The position numbers and the translations under genes are program-made. The notes beneath the pieces are model-generated. The model made no database searches and was not told the DNA's origin. It saw only the letters and a program-made list of their open reading frames with translations. Shown one piece after another: positions 1 to 9,000 of a DNA stretch of 64,000 nt. Numbering within the stretch: the first letter of the stretch is position 1; every line of letters begins with the position of its first letter. Source of the DNA: Flavipsychrobacter sp. (GTDB lineage Bacteria > Bacteroidota > Bacteroidia > Chitinophagales > Chitinophagaceae); NCBI GenBank assembly GCA_016786565.1, contig JAEUVY010000031.1, forward strand, positions 1 to 64,000. Reading direction: 5' to 3'.

Positions 1-1263
1 GAATACAGTGCCCTGAAGAATTTTGTGCGTCAAATGAACGAACTGCACGACACAACCGATGATGTGCGCTTTCATTGTATAGATAGTCTTTCGCCCGAAG
101 CTTTGTACTACATTATGGTATATGGCCGGGAAGAGATATACACAAGTAGCTTCCTGGGTACATTTCATCGTTTCCTGGAGCGCATGAAGCCTGAGCCGGC
201 CAATAAGGTGTTGGACAGAGTGCACCGCGATCAGTTCAGGACTTTTATCAGGCTATGTGCAGGGTACAATACGCTCTCTGAGTTCCTGATGGCCATGGAT
301 GATACATCCAGAACCGCACTGATGAATGACTTTGTTGGCGGACTGCAGAACGGTGCTGACAATGAATTGGAGGATGCCGTGAATGTGGCTGATGCATTGG
401 GTAGCATACGGGATTCGTCGTTGTTTGTTTATCTGCAGCAAAAGGTGCGTGACAACTATGACCGTTGTGTGCGCATGGAAAGCCGAAAGGGGATAGCCAT
501 TTATAAACTGTTAGGGCTACTGATAGACGCCGGGCAGTCTTCGGTGAGCGATACAGGAGTTGCCAGAACCTCGGCGCGGTTGAAGTTGCCACCGGTAAAT
601 GTGCTCCCCGCAGCATCGCTGGCTAACGATACCGGGGCAATATTTGAACGGTTATTTTTCTATGGAGACCAGGACGGTACCGATGCATATCGTGGTTTTA
701 TTGATGAATACCGGAAAAATCCGAAGTGGAAAGTGGATACATCGTCCAAATATTGGGCTACCGTGAATTCTGTTACCGGTAAGCGGATAGTAATGTATGC
801 AAACTACCCTTTGAAGGAACCTGAAGACGATATAGCTATCGATTCGTTGGATGCGTTTTTGCGGTCTGTATACGTCCGCCCTACCATCGTCATTCACAGA
901 GGACACAGTTATCACGTCAAGGGAACCATCTCGCGGATAGACACTAATGCCCGACTGGTGATGCTCGGCTCCTGCGGCGGGTATCATAATGTCTCGGGTG
1001 TATTGGCCAGATCGCAGGGGGCACATATCATTTCATCGAAACAGACAGGGGTGGGCGCCATCAACGAGCCGATAATCAAAGCAATAAATACGCAATTGCA
1101 GGAAGGCGCGGATGTAAACTGGATCGGTATCTGGAAGGGACTGGATTATGGTTTTTCTAAACGGAAGGAACTATACGAGAAATTCAACGATTACATTCCA
1201 CCGCACAAAAATCTGGGCGTTATTTTCATAAAGGCGTACAGTGTAATGATGCAACGCAAGTAG
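1..1263 (+). CDS. Unrecognised protein, 5'-truncated by the window edge
   Basis: The frame is open from base 1. A GTG lies at 25 and an ATG at 34, but upstream codons are also open, so the gene probably starts outside the window. At least 412 residues are visible, ending at a TAG at 1261. I do not recognise the family. The first two thirds are mainly helical in character with no signal peptide visible. The last third is different: a hydrophobic strand leads into HRGHSYH (about residues 291-297), followed about 24 residues later by MLGSCGGYHN. A His after a strand and a Cys after the next strand resemble the dyad of clan CD peptidases (CHAT, separase, gingipain), but the usual HG and Cys contexts are only approximate. 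That reading is inference. The next gene on the same strand starts 89 bases on. Confidence 0.6.
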   Translation, partial: EYSALKNFVRQMNELHDTTDDVRFHCIDSLSPEALYYIMVYGREEIYTSSFLGTFHRFLERMKPEPANKVLDRVHRDQFRTFIRLCAGYNTLSEFLMAMDDTSRTALMNDFVGGLQNGADNELEDAVNVADALGSIRDSSLFVYLQQKVRDNYDRCVRMESRKGIAIYKLLGLLIDAGQSSVSDTGVARTSARLKLPPVNVLPAASLANDTGAIFERLFFYGDQDGTDAYRGFIDEYRKNPKWKVDTSSKYWATVNSVTGKRIVMYANYPLKEPEDDIAIDSLDAFLRSVYVRPTIVIHRGHSYHVKGTISRIDTNARLVMLGSCGGYHNVSGVLARSQGAHIISSKQTGVGAINEPIIKAINTQLQEGADVNWIGIWKGLDYGFSKRKELYEKFNDYIPPHKNLGVIFIKAYSVMMQRK

Positions 1264-1352
1264 TGCTTCTTGCAATCGTCCGGCTTTTGTTTGCATGTTA
1301 CTGGTCTTACAGAGTCGTAAGATTTATTACCTTGGACCATTAATTTTTCCAT

Positions 1353-2696
1353 TTGCATCAGGATAATACTAAACTGGAGCGGGGCCTTAGCCTTGGGCAA
1401 GCTACCGCCATCAACATGATCGACATGGTCGGGATCGGTCCCTTTGTAACCCTTCCCATGATCGTGTCGCTGATGCACGGGCCTGCCGGTGTGCTCGCCT
1501 GGCTGTTGGGTGCGTTACTTGCCTACATGGATGGCATGGTTTGGGCCGAGTTGGGTGCAAAATGGCCGGAAGCAGGCGGCAGTTATGTATTTCTGGGCAA
1601 GCTGTATGAAGGAAAGAAGATAGGGAAGTTGATGCCGTTCCTGTTCATTTGGCAAACTACGATTCAAGCGCCGTTAGTGATAGCCAGTGGTGCAATAGGA
1701 TTTGCCAAATACTTTTCGTTCCTCGTGCCGCTGGGCGATATCGAGAAAAAAGTGGTAAGCGGTTCGCTTGTACTGCTGCTGGTGGGGTTGCTCTACCGGC
1801 GCATCAATAGCATTGGTAAGATATCGGTGGTTTTGTGGGTCATTACCGGTGGCACGTTCCTGTGGTTGATCTTCTCGGGCTTTGGGCATTTTAATGCCGG
1901 TCAGGCATTTGCCATCGATCTGAGTAGTTTTGATAGCAGCACCCTTCTTTATGCCGCCCTGGGCAAGGCATCGCTGAATGCTGTTTATTCTTACCTCGGC
2001 TACTACAACGTTTGTCATTTGGGCGGTGAGATCAAGGATCCGGAACGTAACATACCACGGAGTATTCTGATCTCCATCACAGGCATTGCACTTCTATATC
2101 TGGCAATGCAGACGATGGTGCTGGGTGTTTTGCCGTGGCAGCAAGTTGCAGTTTCAGACTTTGTTGTGAGCGAGTATTTCGAGCATATTTATCAAAGCCA
2201 CCTGGTAGGGCAGATAGCTACACTTCTTATACTTGTGATTGCGGCTTCTGCTTTGTTTGCTGGTATTCTCGGGTATTCACGTATACCATATGCGGCAGCG
2301 CTTAGGGGCGATTTTTTCAGTGTATTCGCACGGGTACATCCCCGCTTCCATTTTCCTCACGTGTCATTGCTGGTGATAGGTGGTGTTGGCTTCTTGTTCA
2401 GCCTCTTGTTCCGGCTGGGCGAGGTTATAACGGCTATACTGATGATGCGCATGCTGGTGCAATTTGTGTCGCAGGCATTGGGGCTTATTGCCTGGCGCTA
2501 CAGGGAGCCGCAGTTGCCCCGTCCTTTCAAGATGCCATTGTTCCCCTTGCCGGCCATTCTGAGTATCTGCATCTGGCTATTCATTTTCTTCAATAATGAA
2601 CTGAAATACCAGCTGTTTGCAGTTAGCATCATACTGAGCGGAACGATTGCCTACTTCATCCGCGAGCGTTTTATCCGATCACAACAGAGCGCATAG
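1353..2696 (+). CDS. APC-family amino acid permease
   Basis: Inner-membrane transporter of the amino acid-polyamine-organocation superfamily, likely a proton- or exchange-coupled importer of amino acids or amines; the substrate cannot be read from the sequence. The 447 residues are almost entirely alternating hydrophobic helices (about twelve). The N-terminal helix has the family's unwound glycine motif, seen here as GIGPFVTLP near residue 27, and WAELGAKWPEAGGSYVF near 50 is typical of TM2. An in-frame TAA at 1341 means translation must begin at the TTG at 1353 or later. The next in-frame ATG is residue 22, inside TM1, so TTG is preferred. No clear ribosome binding site is visible. The 3' end overlaps the convergent dioxygenase gene by 26 bases. 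Confidence 0.85.
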   Translation: MHQDNTKLERGLSLGQATAINMIDMVGIGPFVTLPMIVSLMHGPAGVLAWLLGALLAYMDGMVWAELGAKWPEAGGSYVFLGKLYEGKKIGKLMPFLFIWQTTIQAPLVIASGAIGFAKYFSFLVPLGDIEKKVVSGSLVLLLVGLLYRRINSIGKISVVLWVITGGTFLWLIFSGFGHFNAGQAFAIDLSSFDSSTLLYAALGKASLNAVYSYLGYYNVCHLGGEIKDPERNIPRSILISITGIALLYLAMQTMVLGVLPWQQVAVSDFVVSEYFEHIYQSHLVGQIATLLILVIAASALFAGILGYSRIPYAAALRGDFFSVFARVHPRFHFPHVSLLVIGGVGFLFSLLFRLGEVITAILMMRMLVQFVSQALGLIAWRYREPQLPRPFKMPLFPLPAILSICIWLFIFFNNELKYQLFAVSIILSGTIAYFIRERFIRSQQSA

Positions 2697-3555
2697 ATAT
2701 TGATCCGTAGTCAAATTTGTCATTGAAGTATTTCAATTCATCGCCCGGTTGCTTCAATCCCAATATGTAGAACAGCGGCAGCAAGTGGTCGTTGGTGGGG
2801 TGTGCCATCCGGGCCGTAGTGCCAAGTATCTGTTGGTACTTCAGGATGGACGCATGGTCGCCCTTGTTCATCCATTCAGTGAACTTTGTATCGAACTCGT
2901 TAGCCCAGTCAAATTTTTTACCGGTATTTCCCCAGTCTACCATACCCAGATTGTGCACCAGATTGCCGCTACCAATGATCAGCACTCCTTTATCTCGGAG
3001 TTTGTTCAGTTGTTTTCCTATTTCGTAGTGGTATTGCAGTGGCTGATCGTAGTCTATACTCATCTGAAAGACCGGGATATCCGCAGCTGGGTACATGGGC
3101 AGCAATACACTCCATGTGCCGTGATCCAGCCCCCAGCTGTCATCTGTCTGAACATGCGAATAGGTCACCAGTTGTTTGGTCAGGTTTGCCAATTCAGGTG
3201 ACCCTGGTGCAGGATATTGCTGATCGAACAGTTTTTTCGGAAAGCCACCAAAGTCGTGGATAGTGCGGGGTTGTGCATTGCCGGTCACTTTTGTGCCCTT
3301 CGTTAACCAGTGTGCCGATATCGAAAGTATGGCTTGCGGGCGTGGCAGGGATTTGCCCATCTTTCTCCAAGTTTGGCTGAAGGAATTATCTTCTATCGCG
3401 TTCATGGGGCTGCCGTGCCCAATAAAAAGCACAGGCATACGTGCCGAAGGCTTCAGGCTACTGCCAATGTTTGCTAATGCAGATAGTGTTGTCATACCTG
3501 TAATGTGTGCAGCAGCAATGATGCTACCCGCTTTTAAAATGTCCCGCCTTTGCAT
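2671..3555 (-). CDS. ygiD: YgiD-type extradiol ring-opening dioxygenase, probably exported
   Basis: 294-residue member of the LigB/DODA class III extradiol dioxygenases, the YgiD group, related to plant 4,5-DOPA dioxygenase. The metal-binding histidine contexts are visible: FIGHGSPMNA near residue 47, SAHW near 81 and LDHGTWSVLLPMYP in the middle, plus the conserved GSGNLVHNLG. The N-terminus QRRDILKAGS followed by a hydrophobic stretch and ALA looks like a twin-arginine signal, so the enzyme is probably folded in the cytoplasm and exported. The physiological substrate is unknown; YgiD homologues act on catechols such as L-DOPA. It is convergent with, and overlaps by 26 bases, the permease gene. 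Coupling between the two is not implied by their orientation. Confidence 0.85.
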   Translation of the reverse strand: MQRRDILKAGSIIAAAHITGMTTLSALANIGSSLKPSARMPVLFIGHGSPMNAIEDNSFSQTWRKMGKSLPRPQAILSISAHWLTKGTKVTGNAQPRTIHDFGGFPKKLFDQQYPAPGSPELANLTKQLVTYSHVQTDDSWGLDHGTWSVLLPMYPAADIPVFQMSIDYDQPLQYHYEIGKQLNKLRDKGVLIIGSGNLVHNLGMVDWGNTGKKFDWANEFDTKFTEWMNKGDHASILKYQQILGTTARMAHPTNDHLLPLFYILGLKQPGDELKYFNDKFDYGSISMRSVVIG

Positions 3556-3688
3556 GGTTGTTTAGTTTTACATGCATTCTTCGGAGCTATTCCAAAGAAC
3601 CACGATACAAAATTACATGTACGTACATGTAAATCCAAATTTCCGTACTCATACAAATATAGATGTAATTGATGAAGTGAAATTTTGC

Positions 3689-3696
3689 TACTTTTC
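3689..3696 (+). promoter_or_regulatory. Candidate -7 box of the AlkA-like gene
   Basis: TACTTTTC matches TAnnTTTG at all but the last base and ends only four bases before the ATG at 3701. If used, the transcript would start at or next to the start codon. Confidence 0.35.
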
Positions 3697-3700
3697 AGGC

Positions 3701-4321
3701 ATGTCACAAAATATTCCGGCCACAGTTATTACACATTTGTCAAGGGATAAAAAACTTGCAAGAGTAATGCAGGTGGCAACACCTTATCAGTTGAAGAAGC
3801 GAAAGAATGTCTGTTTGCGGTTGTGTGCGTCCATTATGAGTCAGCAACTGTCTACAAAGGTTGCAGAAGTGTTTTTCAGGCGTTTCCTGGATCTGTATAG
3901 TGGGCACGAACCAACACCACAGGAGATAGCTGATACTCCTTTTGCCACATTGCGCGGAATAGGTTTGTCGAATGCTAAGGCGCAGTATGTCCTGAATGTG
4001 GCCAACTATTTTCTGGAACACAAGATAACAGATAGGAAACTATATGCCTGCACATCGCAGGAAGTGACGGAGTTGTTGTTGCCCATTAAGGGGGTAGGGA
4101 AATGGACGGTAGAAATGCTCCTTATGTTCACCCTGGGGCACGAGGATGTATTTCCGGTAGACGATCTGGGCATTCAGCAGGCAATGGCTGCCATTTACAA
4201 ACTGGATCTTACTGATAAGCGTACTCTGCGCACACAAATGTTGAAGATATCTGAGAAATGGGCTCCCTACCAAAGCTATGCATGTTTTTACCTGTGGCCC
4301 TATAAAGATGCCGAAAAGTGA
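3701..4321 (+). CDS. AlkA-like DNA-3-methyladenine glycosylase (HhH-GPD)
   Basis: Base-excision repair glycosylase of the HhH-GPD superfamily, removing alkylated purines from DNA. The start is placed at the ATG at 3701 (206 aa). The frame is open upstream to 3572, but those 43 codons do not resemble the family and carry a promoter-like box. Visible landmarks are [14 protein letters not shown], then the helix-hairpin-helix [18 protein letters not shown], and [12 protein letters not shown], in which one of the two aspartates corresponds to the catalytic Asp of AlkA. The protein ends shortly after the [13 protein letters not shown] motif, so it is the short bacterial form without the Ada-like N-terminal domain of E. 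coli AlkA. The dnaJ-like gene follows 59 bases downstream with its own promoter-like box. Confidence 0.9.
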   Translation: MSQNIPATVITHLSRDKKLARVMQVATPYQLKKRKNVCLRLCASIMSQQLSTKVAEVFFRRFLDLYSGHEPTPQEIADTPFATLRGIGLSNAKAQYVLNVANYFLEHKITDRKLYACTSQEVTELLLPIKGVGKWTVEMLLMFTLGHEDVFPVDDLGIQQAMAAIYKLDLTDKRTLRTQMLKISEKWAPYQSYACFYLWPYKDAEK

Positions 4322-4356
4322 TGTTTTTAAAGGCAGGGCCCTGTTGGTAATATTCC

Positions 4357-4364
4357 TATTTTTG
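4357..4364 (+). promoter_or_regulatory. Candidate -7 box of the DnaJ-domain gene
   Basis: TATTTTTG fits TAnnTTTG exactly, 16 bases before the ATG at 4381. No convincing -33 TTG lies at the usual distance. Confidence 0.4.
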
Positions 4365-4380
4365 CGACGCTCTGTTACCG

Positions 4381-5037
4381 ATGCAAGTAAAAGACCACTA
4401 TAAAACACTGGGTGTAAAGCCATCTTCGGGAGTAGCGGAGATAAAGAAGGCATACAGAGCACTTGCTGTAAAGTATCACCCCGATAAGAACCCGGATTCG
4501 GCATGGAGTGAGGCACATTTCAAAGAGATCAGCGAGGCATATGGTGTTTTAAGTGACCCAAAGAAGAGGGCGGCGTACGATGAAGATCGTTGGCTCTCAG
4601 GAGTAGGGCAGCGCACGAGTTATCAGGAAGGAGTGACGCCGGCGTGGCTGAGGAAGGTGAGTGAGGACCTGAACGTGAGTCTGGCGAAAATGGATACCCA
4701 TCGCCTAAGGCAGCGCACCTTGCAGGCATACATCATGATGATACTGACAGATGCGCATCTGGGGGTGTTGCAACAGGAGGGTGACCGGGATGTCAATTAC
4801 GCTATAGTCAAAGAAATTATCAAGGCAACCGGTCATCTGGAACTTAAGTATCTGGATGTCATTCTGGAGGCGCTGTTGGTAGTGGCAGGAGATGACGACG
4901 ATGCGAAGACCACGATTGGGAGCTATACCCGGTATCGTGTAAAGAACGAGCGGAAGGAGCGAATGATCCCATTCATCGTTATGGCAGTGACACTGCTATT
5001 GTGCGCGCTGATGTACTTATTTGGCGCCCCGCGATAA
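4381..5037 (+). CDS. Membrane-anchored J-domain protein
   Basis: 218-residue protein with an N-terminal DnaJ domain (residues about 5-70) containing the HPD tripeptide at 33-35, which stimulates DnaK ATPase. After a variable middle part with no zinc-finger or substrate-binding CTD region, it ends with a hydrophobic helix at about 195-214 followed by a short basic tail. It is therefore a type III J-protein, tail-anchored in the inner membrane with the J domain in the cytoplasm. It probably recruits DnaK to a membrane-localised client; the client is unknown. A gamma-carbonic anhydrase-like gene follows 27 bases downstream. Confidence 0.85.
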   Translation: MQVKDHYKTLGVKPSSGVAEIKKAYRALAVKYHPDKNPDSAWSEAHFKEISEAYGVLSDPKKRAAYDEDRWLSGVGQRTSYQEGVTPAWLRKVSEDLNVSLAKMDTHRLRQRTLQAYIMMILTDAHLGVLQQEGDRDVNYAIVKEIIKATGHLELKYLDVILEALLVVAGDDDDAKTTIGSYTRYRVKNERKERMIPFIVMAVTLLLCALMYLFGAPR

Positions 5038-5052
5038 ACCCGGCAACACTGC

Positions 5053-5060
5053 TATCTTTG
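5053..5060 (+). promoter_or_regulatory. Candidate -7 box of the PaaY-like gene, four bases from ATG
   Basis: TATCTTTG fits TAnnTTTG exactly and is followed by CAGC and the ATG at 5065. Transcription from it would start at about the A of the start codon, giving a leaderless message. Confidence 0.45.
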
Positions 5061-5064
5061 CAGC

Positions 5065-5667
5065 ATGTTCTACGCATTTAAAGGATTTGTTCCGGTGGTG
5101 CATCCATCGTCATTCGTTCATCCGCAGGCTGCTGTAACGGGAAATGTAATTATTGGTAGGGACGTATACATAGGACCCGGTGCGGCCTTGCGCGGCGACT
5201 GGGGCGGTATCGTGATAGAGGATGGTTGTAACGTGCAGGAGAACTGTACGGTGCACATGTTTCCCGGCACTACACTTACGTTGAAAGAAGGTGCTCATAT
5301 AGGGCATGGCGCCATTGTGCATGGTGCCAATGTGGGCAGGAATGTACTGGTAGGGATGAATGCAGTGTTGATGGACGAGGCTGAGATAGGTGATGAGTGC
5401 ATCATTGGCGCAATGACATTTGTAGCAGCCAAAACAATCATTCCGGCTCGTTCGTTGGTAGTGGGTAATCCGGGTAAGGTCATAAAGGAGGTGAGTGATG
5501 AAATGCTTGCCTGGAAGACGATGGGTACCAGGCTGTATCAGATGCTTCCTGCAGATTGCCATGAGGGTCTGATAGCCTGCCAGCCACTGACAGAACTACC
5601 GGCAAACAGGCCCAAGCAGGAGTCGCTGTATGCAACATGGGAAGCCATAAAACAGACAAAAAAGTAA
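5065..5667 (+). CDS. Gamma-carbonic anhydrase/PaaY-like hexapeptide-repeat protein
   Basis: 200-residue left-handed beta-helix protein of the gamma-carbonic anhydrase (YrdA/PaaY/CaiE) family. Hexapeptide turns run from about residue 12 to 150. The three zinc-ligand histidines are visible: His64 in CTVHMFPG, and His81 and His86 in IGHGAIVHG, with the five-residue spacing seen in Cam. The long C-terminal extension (about 155-200) with ADCHEGL is typical of PaaY, whose known activity in phenylacetate degradation is thioesterase-like. No paa genes are nearby, so a general carbonic anhydrase or thioesterase role is equally possible. The final codons lie inside a strong terminator. Confidence 0.8.
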   Translation: MFYAFKGFVPVVHPSSFVHPQAAVTGNVIIGRDVYIGPGAALRGDWGGIVIEDGCNVQENCTVHMFPGTTLTLKEGAHIGHGAIVHGANVGRNVLVGMNAVLMDEAEIGDECIIGAMTFVAAKTIIPARSLVVGNPGKVIKEVSDEMLAWKTMGTRLYQMLPADCHEGLIACQPLTELPANRPKQESLYATWEAIKQTKK

Positions 5668-5696
5668 GAGACCGGCTTTCCGGTCTCTTACTTTTT
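5660..5696 (+). terminator. Rho-independent terminator after the PaaY-like gene
   Basis: Arms at 5660-5675 and 5680-5696 form a near-perfect 16-bp stem with a four-base loop (CTTT), ending in TTTTT. The stem begins inside the last codons of the gene. Confidence 0.85.
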
Positions 5697-5702
5697 GGGG
5701 AT

Positions 5703-5731
5703 AAAAAAAGACGTGTATCGCTACACGTCTT
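5703..5731 (-). terminator. Rho-independent terminator of the cold shock gene
   Basis: A 10-bp stem (5708-5717 with 5722-5731) and loop TCGC, read on the minus strand, is followed by a T run (plus-strand A run 5703-5709). It lies 32 bases past the csp stop codon. Confidence 0.85.
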
Positions 5732-5762
5732 GGAATGATATGTTAAGTGCTGCTGTTAAAAA

Positions 5763-5954
5763 TTAAATTACTTTAACGTTCACGGCATTCAAACCTTTCT
5801 TACCATTTTGAACTTCGAAAGACACTTTGTCGTTTTCGCGGATCTGGTCTTTCAGGCCTGACACGTGAACGAAGATGTCCTGACCGCCGTTTGATGGCGT
5901 AATGAAACCAAATCCTTTAGTTTCATTGAAGAATTTTACTGTACCTTCTTGCAT
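5763..5954 (-). CDS. cspA: Cold shock protein (CspA family)
   Basis: 63-residue single cold-shock domain, an OB-fold RNA chaperone that melts mRNA secondary structure. RNP1 is visible as KGFGFI (residues 13-18) and RNP2 as DIFVHVS (26-32). The length is slightly short of the usual 65-70 residues but all five strands are accounted for. It stands alone between its own promoter-like box and its own terminator, so it is a monocistronic unit. The upstream region is very AT-rich. Which of several Csp paralogues it is cannot be decided here. Confidence 0.95.
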   Translation of the reverse strand: MQEGTVKFFNETKGFGFITPSNGGQDIFVHVSGLKDQIRENDKVSFEVQNGKKGLNAVNVKVI

Positions 5955-5983
5955 TTTGTTTGGAATAAAAAATTAATAATAAG

Positions 5984-6013
5984 CAAATCTACATTTTTTT
6001 TATAAAACAACAA
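5984..6013 (-). promoter_or_regulatory. Candidate promoter of the cold shock gene
   Basis: On the minus strand TAGATTTG (5991-5984) fits the Bacteroidota -7 consensus exactly. TTG repeats at 6008-6013 lie 16-19 bases upstream as a -33 element. The predicted leader is about 25 bases, much shorter than the structured leader of enterobacterial cspA. Confidence 0.55.
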
Positions 6014-6086
6014 CAATTAATGTGGGTTTTTATAAAATGATATTGAGCGTGCTTTTTGTCAGAAAAAATCGGTATTATTTTATCAA

Positions 6087-9000
6087 TTAATCGAGTGTCA
6101 TTCTGAATATCACGCGCTCGCCTTTGCAGTTGGCGATAACAAAATAGTTGCCCTTAGGAAGCCCTGCCGGCAAGGATACCTGTTCGTTCAGCATTCCGTT
6201 AGTTCCTTTCGTGTCGCGCGTATAAACTGTTTGTCCCAATACATTGGTCACATTGATCTGAATAGCTTCGTCAGTGTGAACTTTTCCGTTTATCACAAAT
6301 GTTCCTTTGTTTGGATTAGGGTTGAGTGTGAACGCGTTGCCACTGCCGGTTACTTCCCATACACCGGTGGTTACCGTCATCTTGAAGCCGCCGCTCATAG
6401 CAGTATGCGGCAGGACACAAGGTTCAGCAGTTGTCACTTTGCAGTGAACGGTCTGGCCGTTGGTGAGCAGATTGGTAGTGAAAGTGATATTTGTAGCACC
6501 CGGTACTGCAACACCATCTATAAACCACTGGTATGTTGCCGATGGTCCTGCGTTGGCAGCAATTGCTACGAATGTAACGTTCTCGCCAGCTACGATGCTT
6601 GCAGAGCTTGCGCTGATCAATACCGTATTTGTTACCGGTGCCTGAACTGTGATGGTCATCGGTGCGCTGTTCACCACCGTAGTAGTGCGACATGTTTCAT
6701 TGCTTGACATCTGGCAAGTGATCACATCTCCGTTCGATGGCGTATGACTGTATGTAGGTCCGGTGGCTACTGCTATACCATTCACACTCCACTGGTAGGC
6801 CGGTGCTGTTCCGCCGCCAAAAGGTACTGCGGTGTATGTTGCAGATTGACCTGTACAAACAGTATCATCAGGAGCCGGACTGATTCCCACTGTTGGCGTA
6901 ACGGTTGGAGAAACGGTCATCGTTACGCTGTCGGCTACAATTGCAGGAACTGCGCATGGCAGACTACTTGTAAACTCACAACGCACTACATCGCCGTTTG
7001 CCGGTGTATAAGCGAATGTAGGGGTTGTAACGCCGGTAGAGATACTGTTCACATACCAGAGGTAACCAGGTGTAGCGCCACCGTTGGTGATCGCTGTGCT
7101 GTAGTTTACCATACCCACACTCGAGCATATGTTTGTGCCCGGTGTTGCAGATACCGTAACTGTAGGAACTACTGATCCCGCTCCGCTTACTGTTACTGCC
7201 AATACTGCTGATGTGCCTGTGCAGCCCGTAGTGTTGGTTACCAGAACACGAATGTTGCCGGCTGCTGATACTGTATAAGATGAAGATGTGGCACCCGGTA
7301 TGTTGATGCCGCCGTCCTGCCATTGGTACGTGAAGCCTGCTGTGGTTGGCGATGCATTCACAACCGCGGTTCCGCCGGTGCAAAGTACAAGGCTGCCCGC
7401 CGGTGTAGTGGTTGCTGCAGGTGCTGCATTAACCGTAACAGTAGCCGTTGCTGCCGATGTGCATCCAAATGCATTCGTCACTGTATAGCTCATTGTTGCT
7501 GTGCCCGCTGCGACAGATGTTACCACGCCCGTGCCTGCGCCTATAGTTGCAACAGCCGGTGAAGCACTTGACCATGCTCCGCCCGGTGTAGTGCTTGAAA
7601 GCGTGGTGCTGTTTCCGTTACAGATCGCGAGTGTGCCTGTAACAGGTGCAACCGCTGTTGGTGTGCTGACTGTAACAATTGTAGTGGCCGCACCCGTTCC
7701 GCAAGCATTAGTTACGGTGTAGGAAATTGTACTGGTGCCATTTGTTATTCCTGTAACCACTCCGGTAGATGTGCCGATAGTTGCTACTGCAGGCGTAGTG
7801 CTTGACCATGCACCGCCCGGAGTTGCATTGCTGAGTGTGCCCGGAGTGCCGGTGCAGACAATGCCGCTGCCTGTTATTGGTGCCGGTGCGGGAGTAGCTA
7901 TTACTGTAACCACAGCTGTGACTGCACCTGATACTACGTTGTACGTGATGGTTGCTGTTCCCGCTGAAACACCGGTAACGACACCGGTTGCTGAGCCAAC
8001 AGTTGCTACTGCGGGAGTACTTGATGTCCAGGTTCCGCCCGGTGTGGCGTCAGCAAGCGTTGTGTTGCCTGTTACACAAACCGTGAAAGTACCGGTGATC
8101 GGTGCGGTTGTAGCGCCCGGGTTCACTGTAAAGTTGTTTGAATTGATGTTGAAGAAGATATTATTTGATCCTTTTACCTTGATACGGGCCTGTGTAGTAG
8201 CTGTGCCCGGATTGGGGATAGTGACGCTTGCAGAGCCTGTATTTGGAACTGAAGTAGCGACAGTATAAGCCCAGGTTACTCCGCCATCCACAGACATGAA
8301 GATGTCAACATTCGGGGTGTTTACCGGTGGCAGATTGGTACCAACAACATTCCAGGTAACAGTCTGTGTACTTCCACCGGTGTACACGATACCGGTAGTG
8401 TTCTGACTGGTGACCCTGAATCCGGCAAAGCCGTTTCCGGAGCCTGTGGAGCTTACATTAATATGAATGGAATCGTCGGGGATACGGATGCAACCGTAGC
8501 CCGCCTGTATGTTGCGGAATACCTGCCTGAAAGTGAGGAATCGTGCGGTGTCGGGGGCTTTCTCTCCCGAATTGGAAAGCACGCCGGAAAGTACATTGCT
8601 GAGGCGCGGGAAGATACGATCGGGCGTGTACACCGGCTGGTAACTACGGAAAATAGGACCACTTACGAATGTCTGGTTCAAACGACGCCCGAAATCGCCG
8701 AGATTGTATTGCGACCAGCAATAAGTGATAGCAGTGTCACCGCCACTGCCTGATGCAGTGCGGCCGCGCAGTTCGAACGGTGTTTTGTAAGGAATGTTGT
8801 AGGTCGCAGTGAATGTGGCAACGGTTACCGGTGCATGGCCTGACGGAGTTGTAGAGGGGCAAGTTCCGCCGGTTCCTGACATATACGTCTGGATCTGTTC
8901 CAGGCTGTTGATGCTGAAGTACGGGTTGCTGTTTGCCTGCACGTTGTCAGGGTTGCAGATGCCGGCATAGTCCATGATTGTAGCCCCGCTGGCAGGCTCG

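Noticed and set aside
7735..8268. 177-codon plus-strand frame rich in Val, Pro, Thr opposite the metalloprotease
   Set aside because: Its periodicity mirrors the Big2-like repeats on the other strand; no independent evidence.
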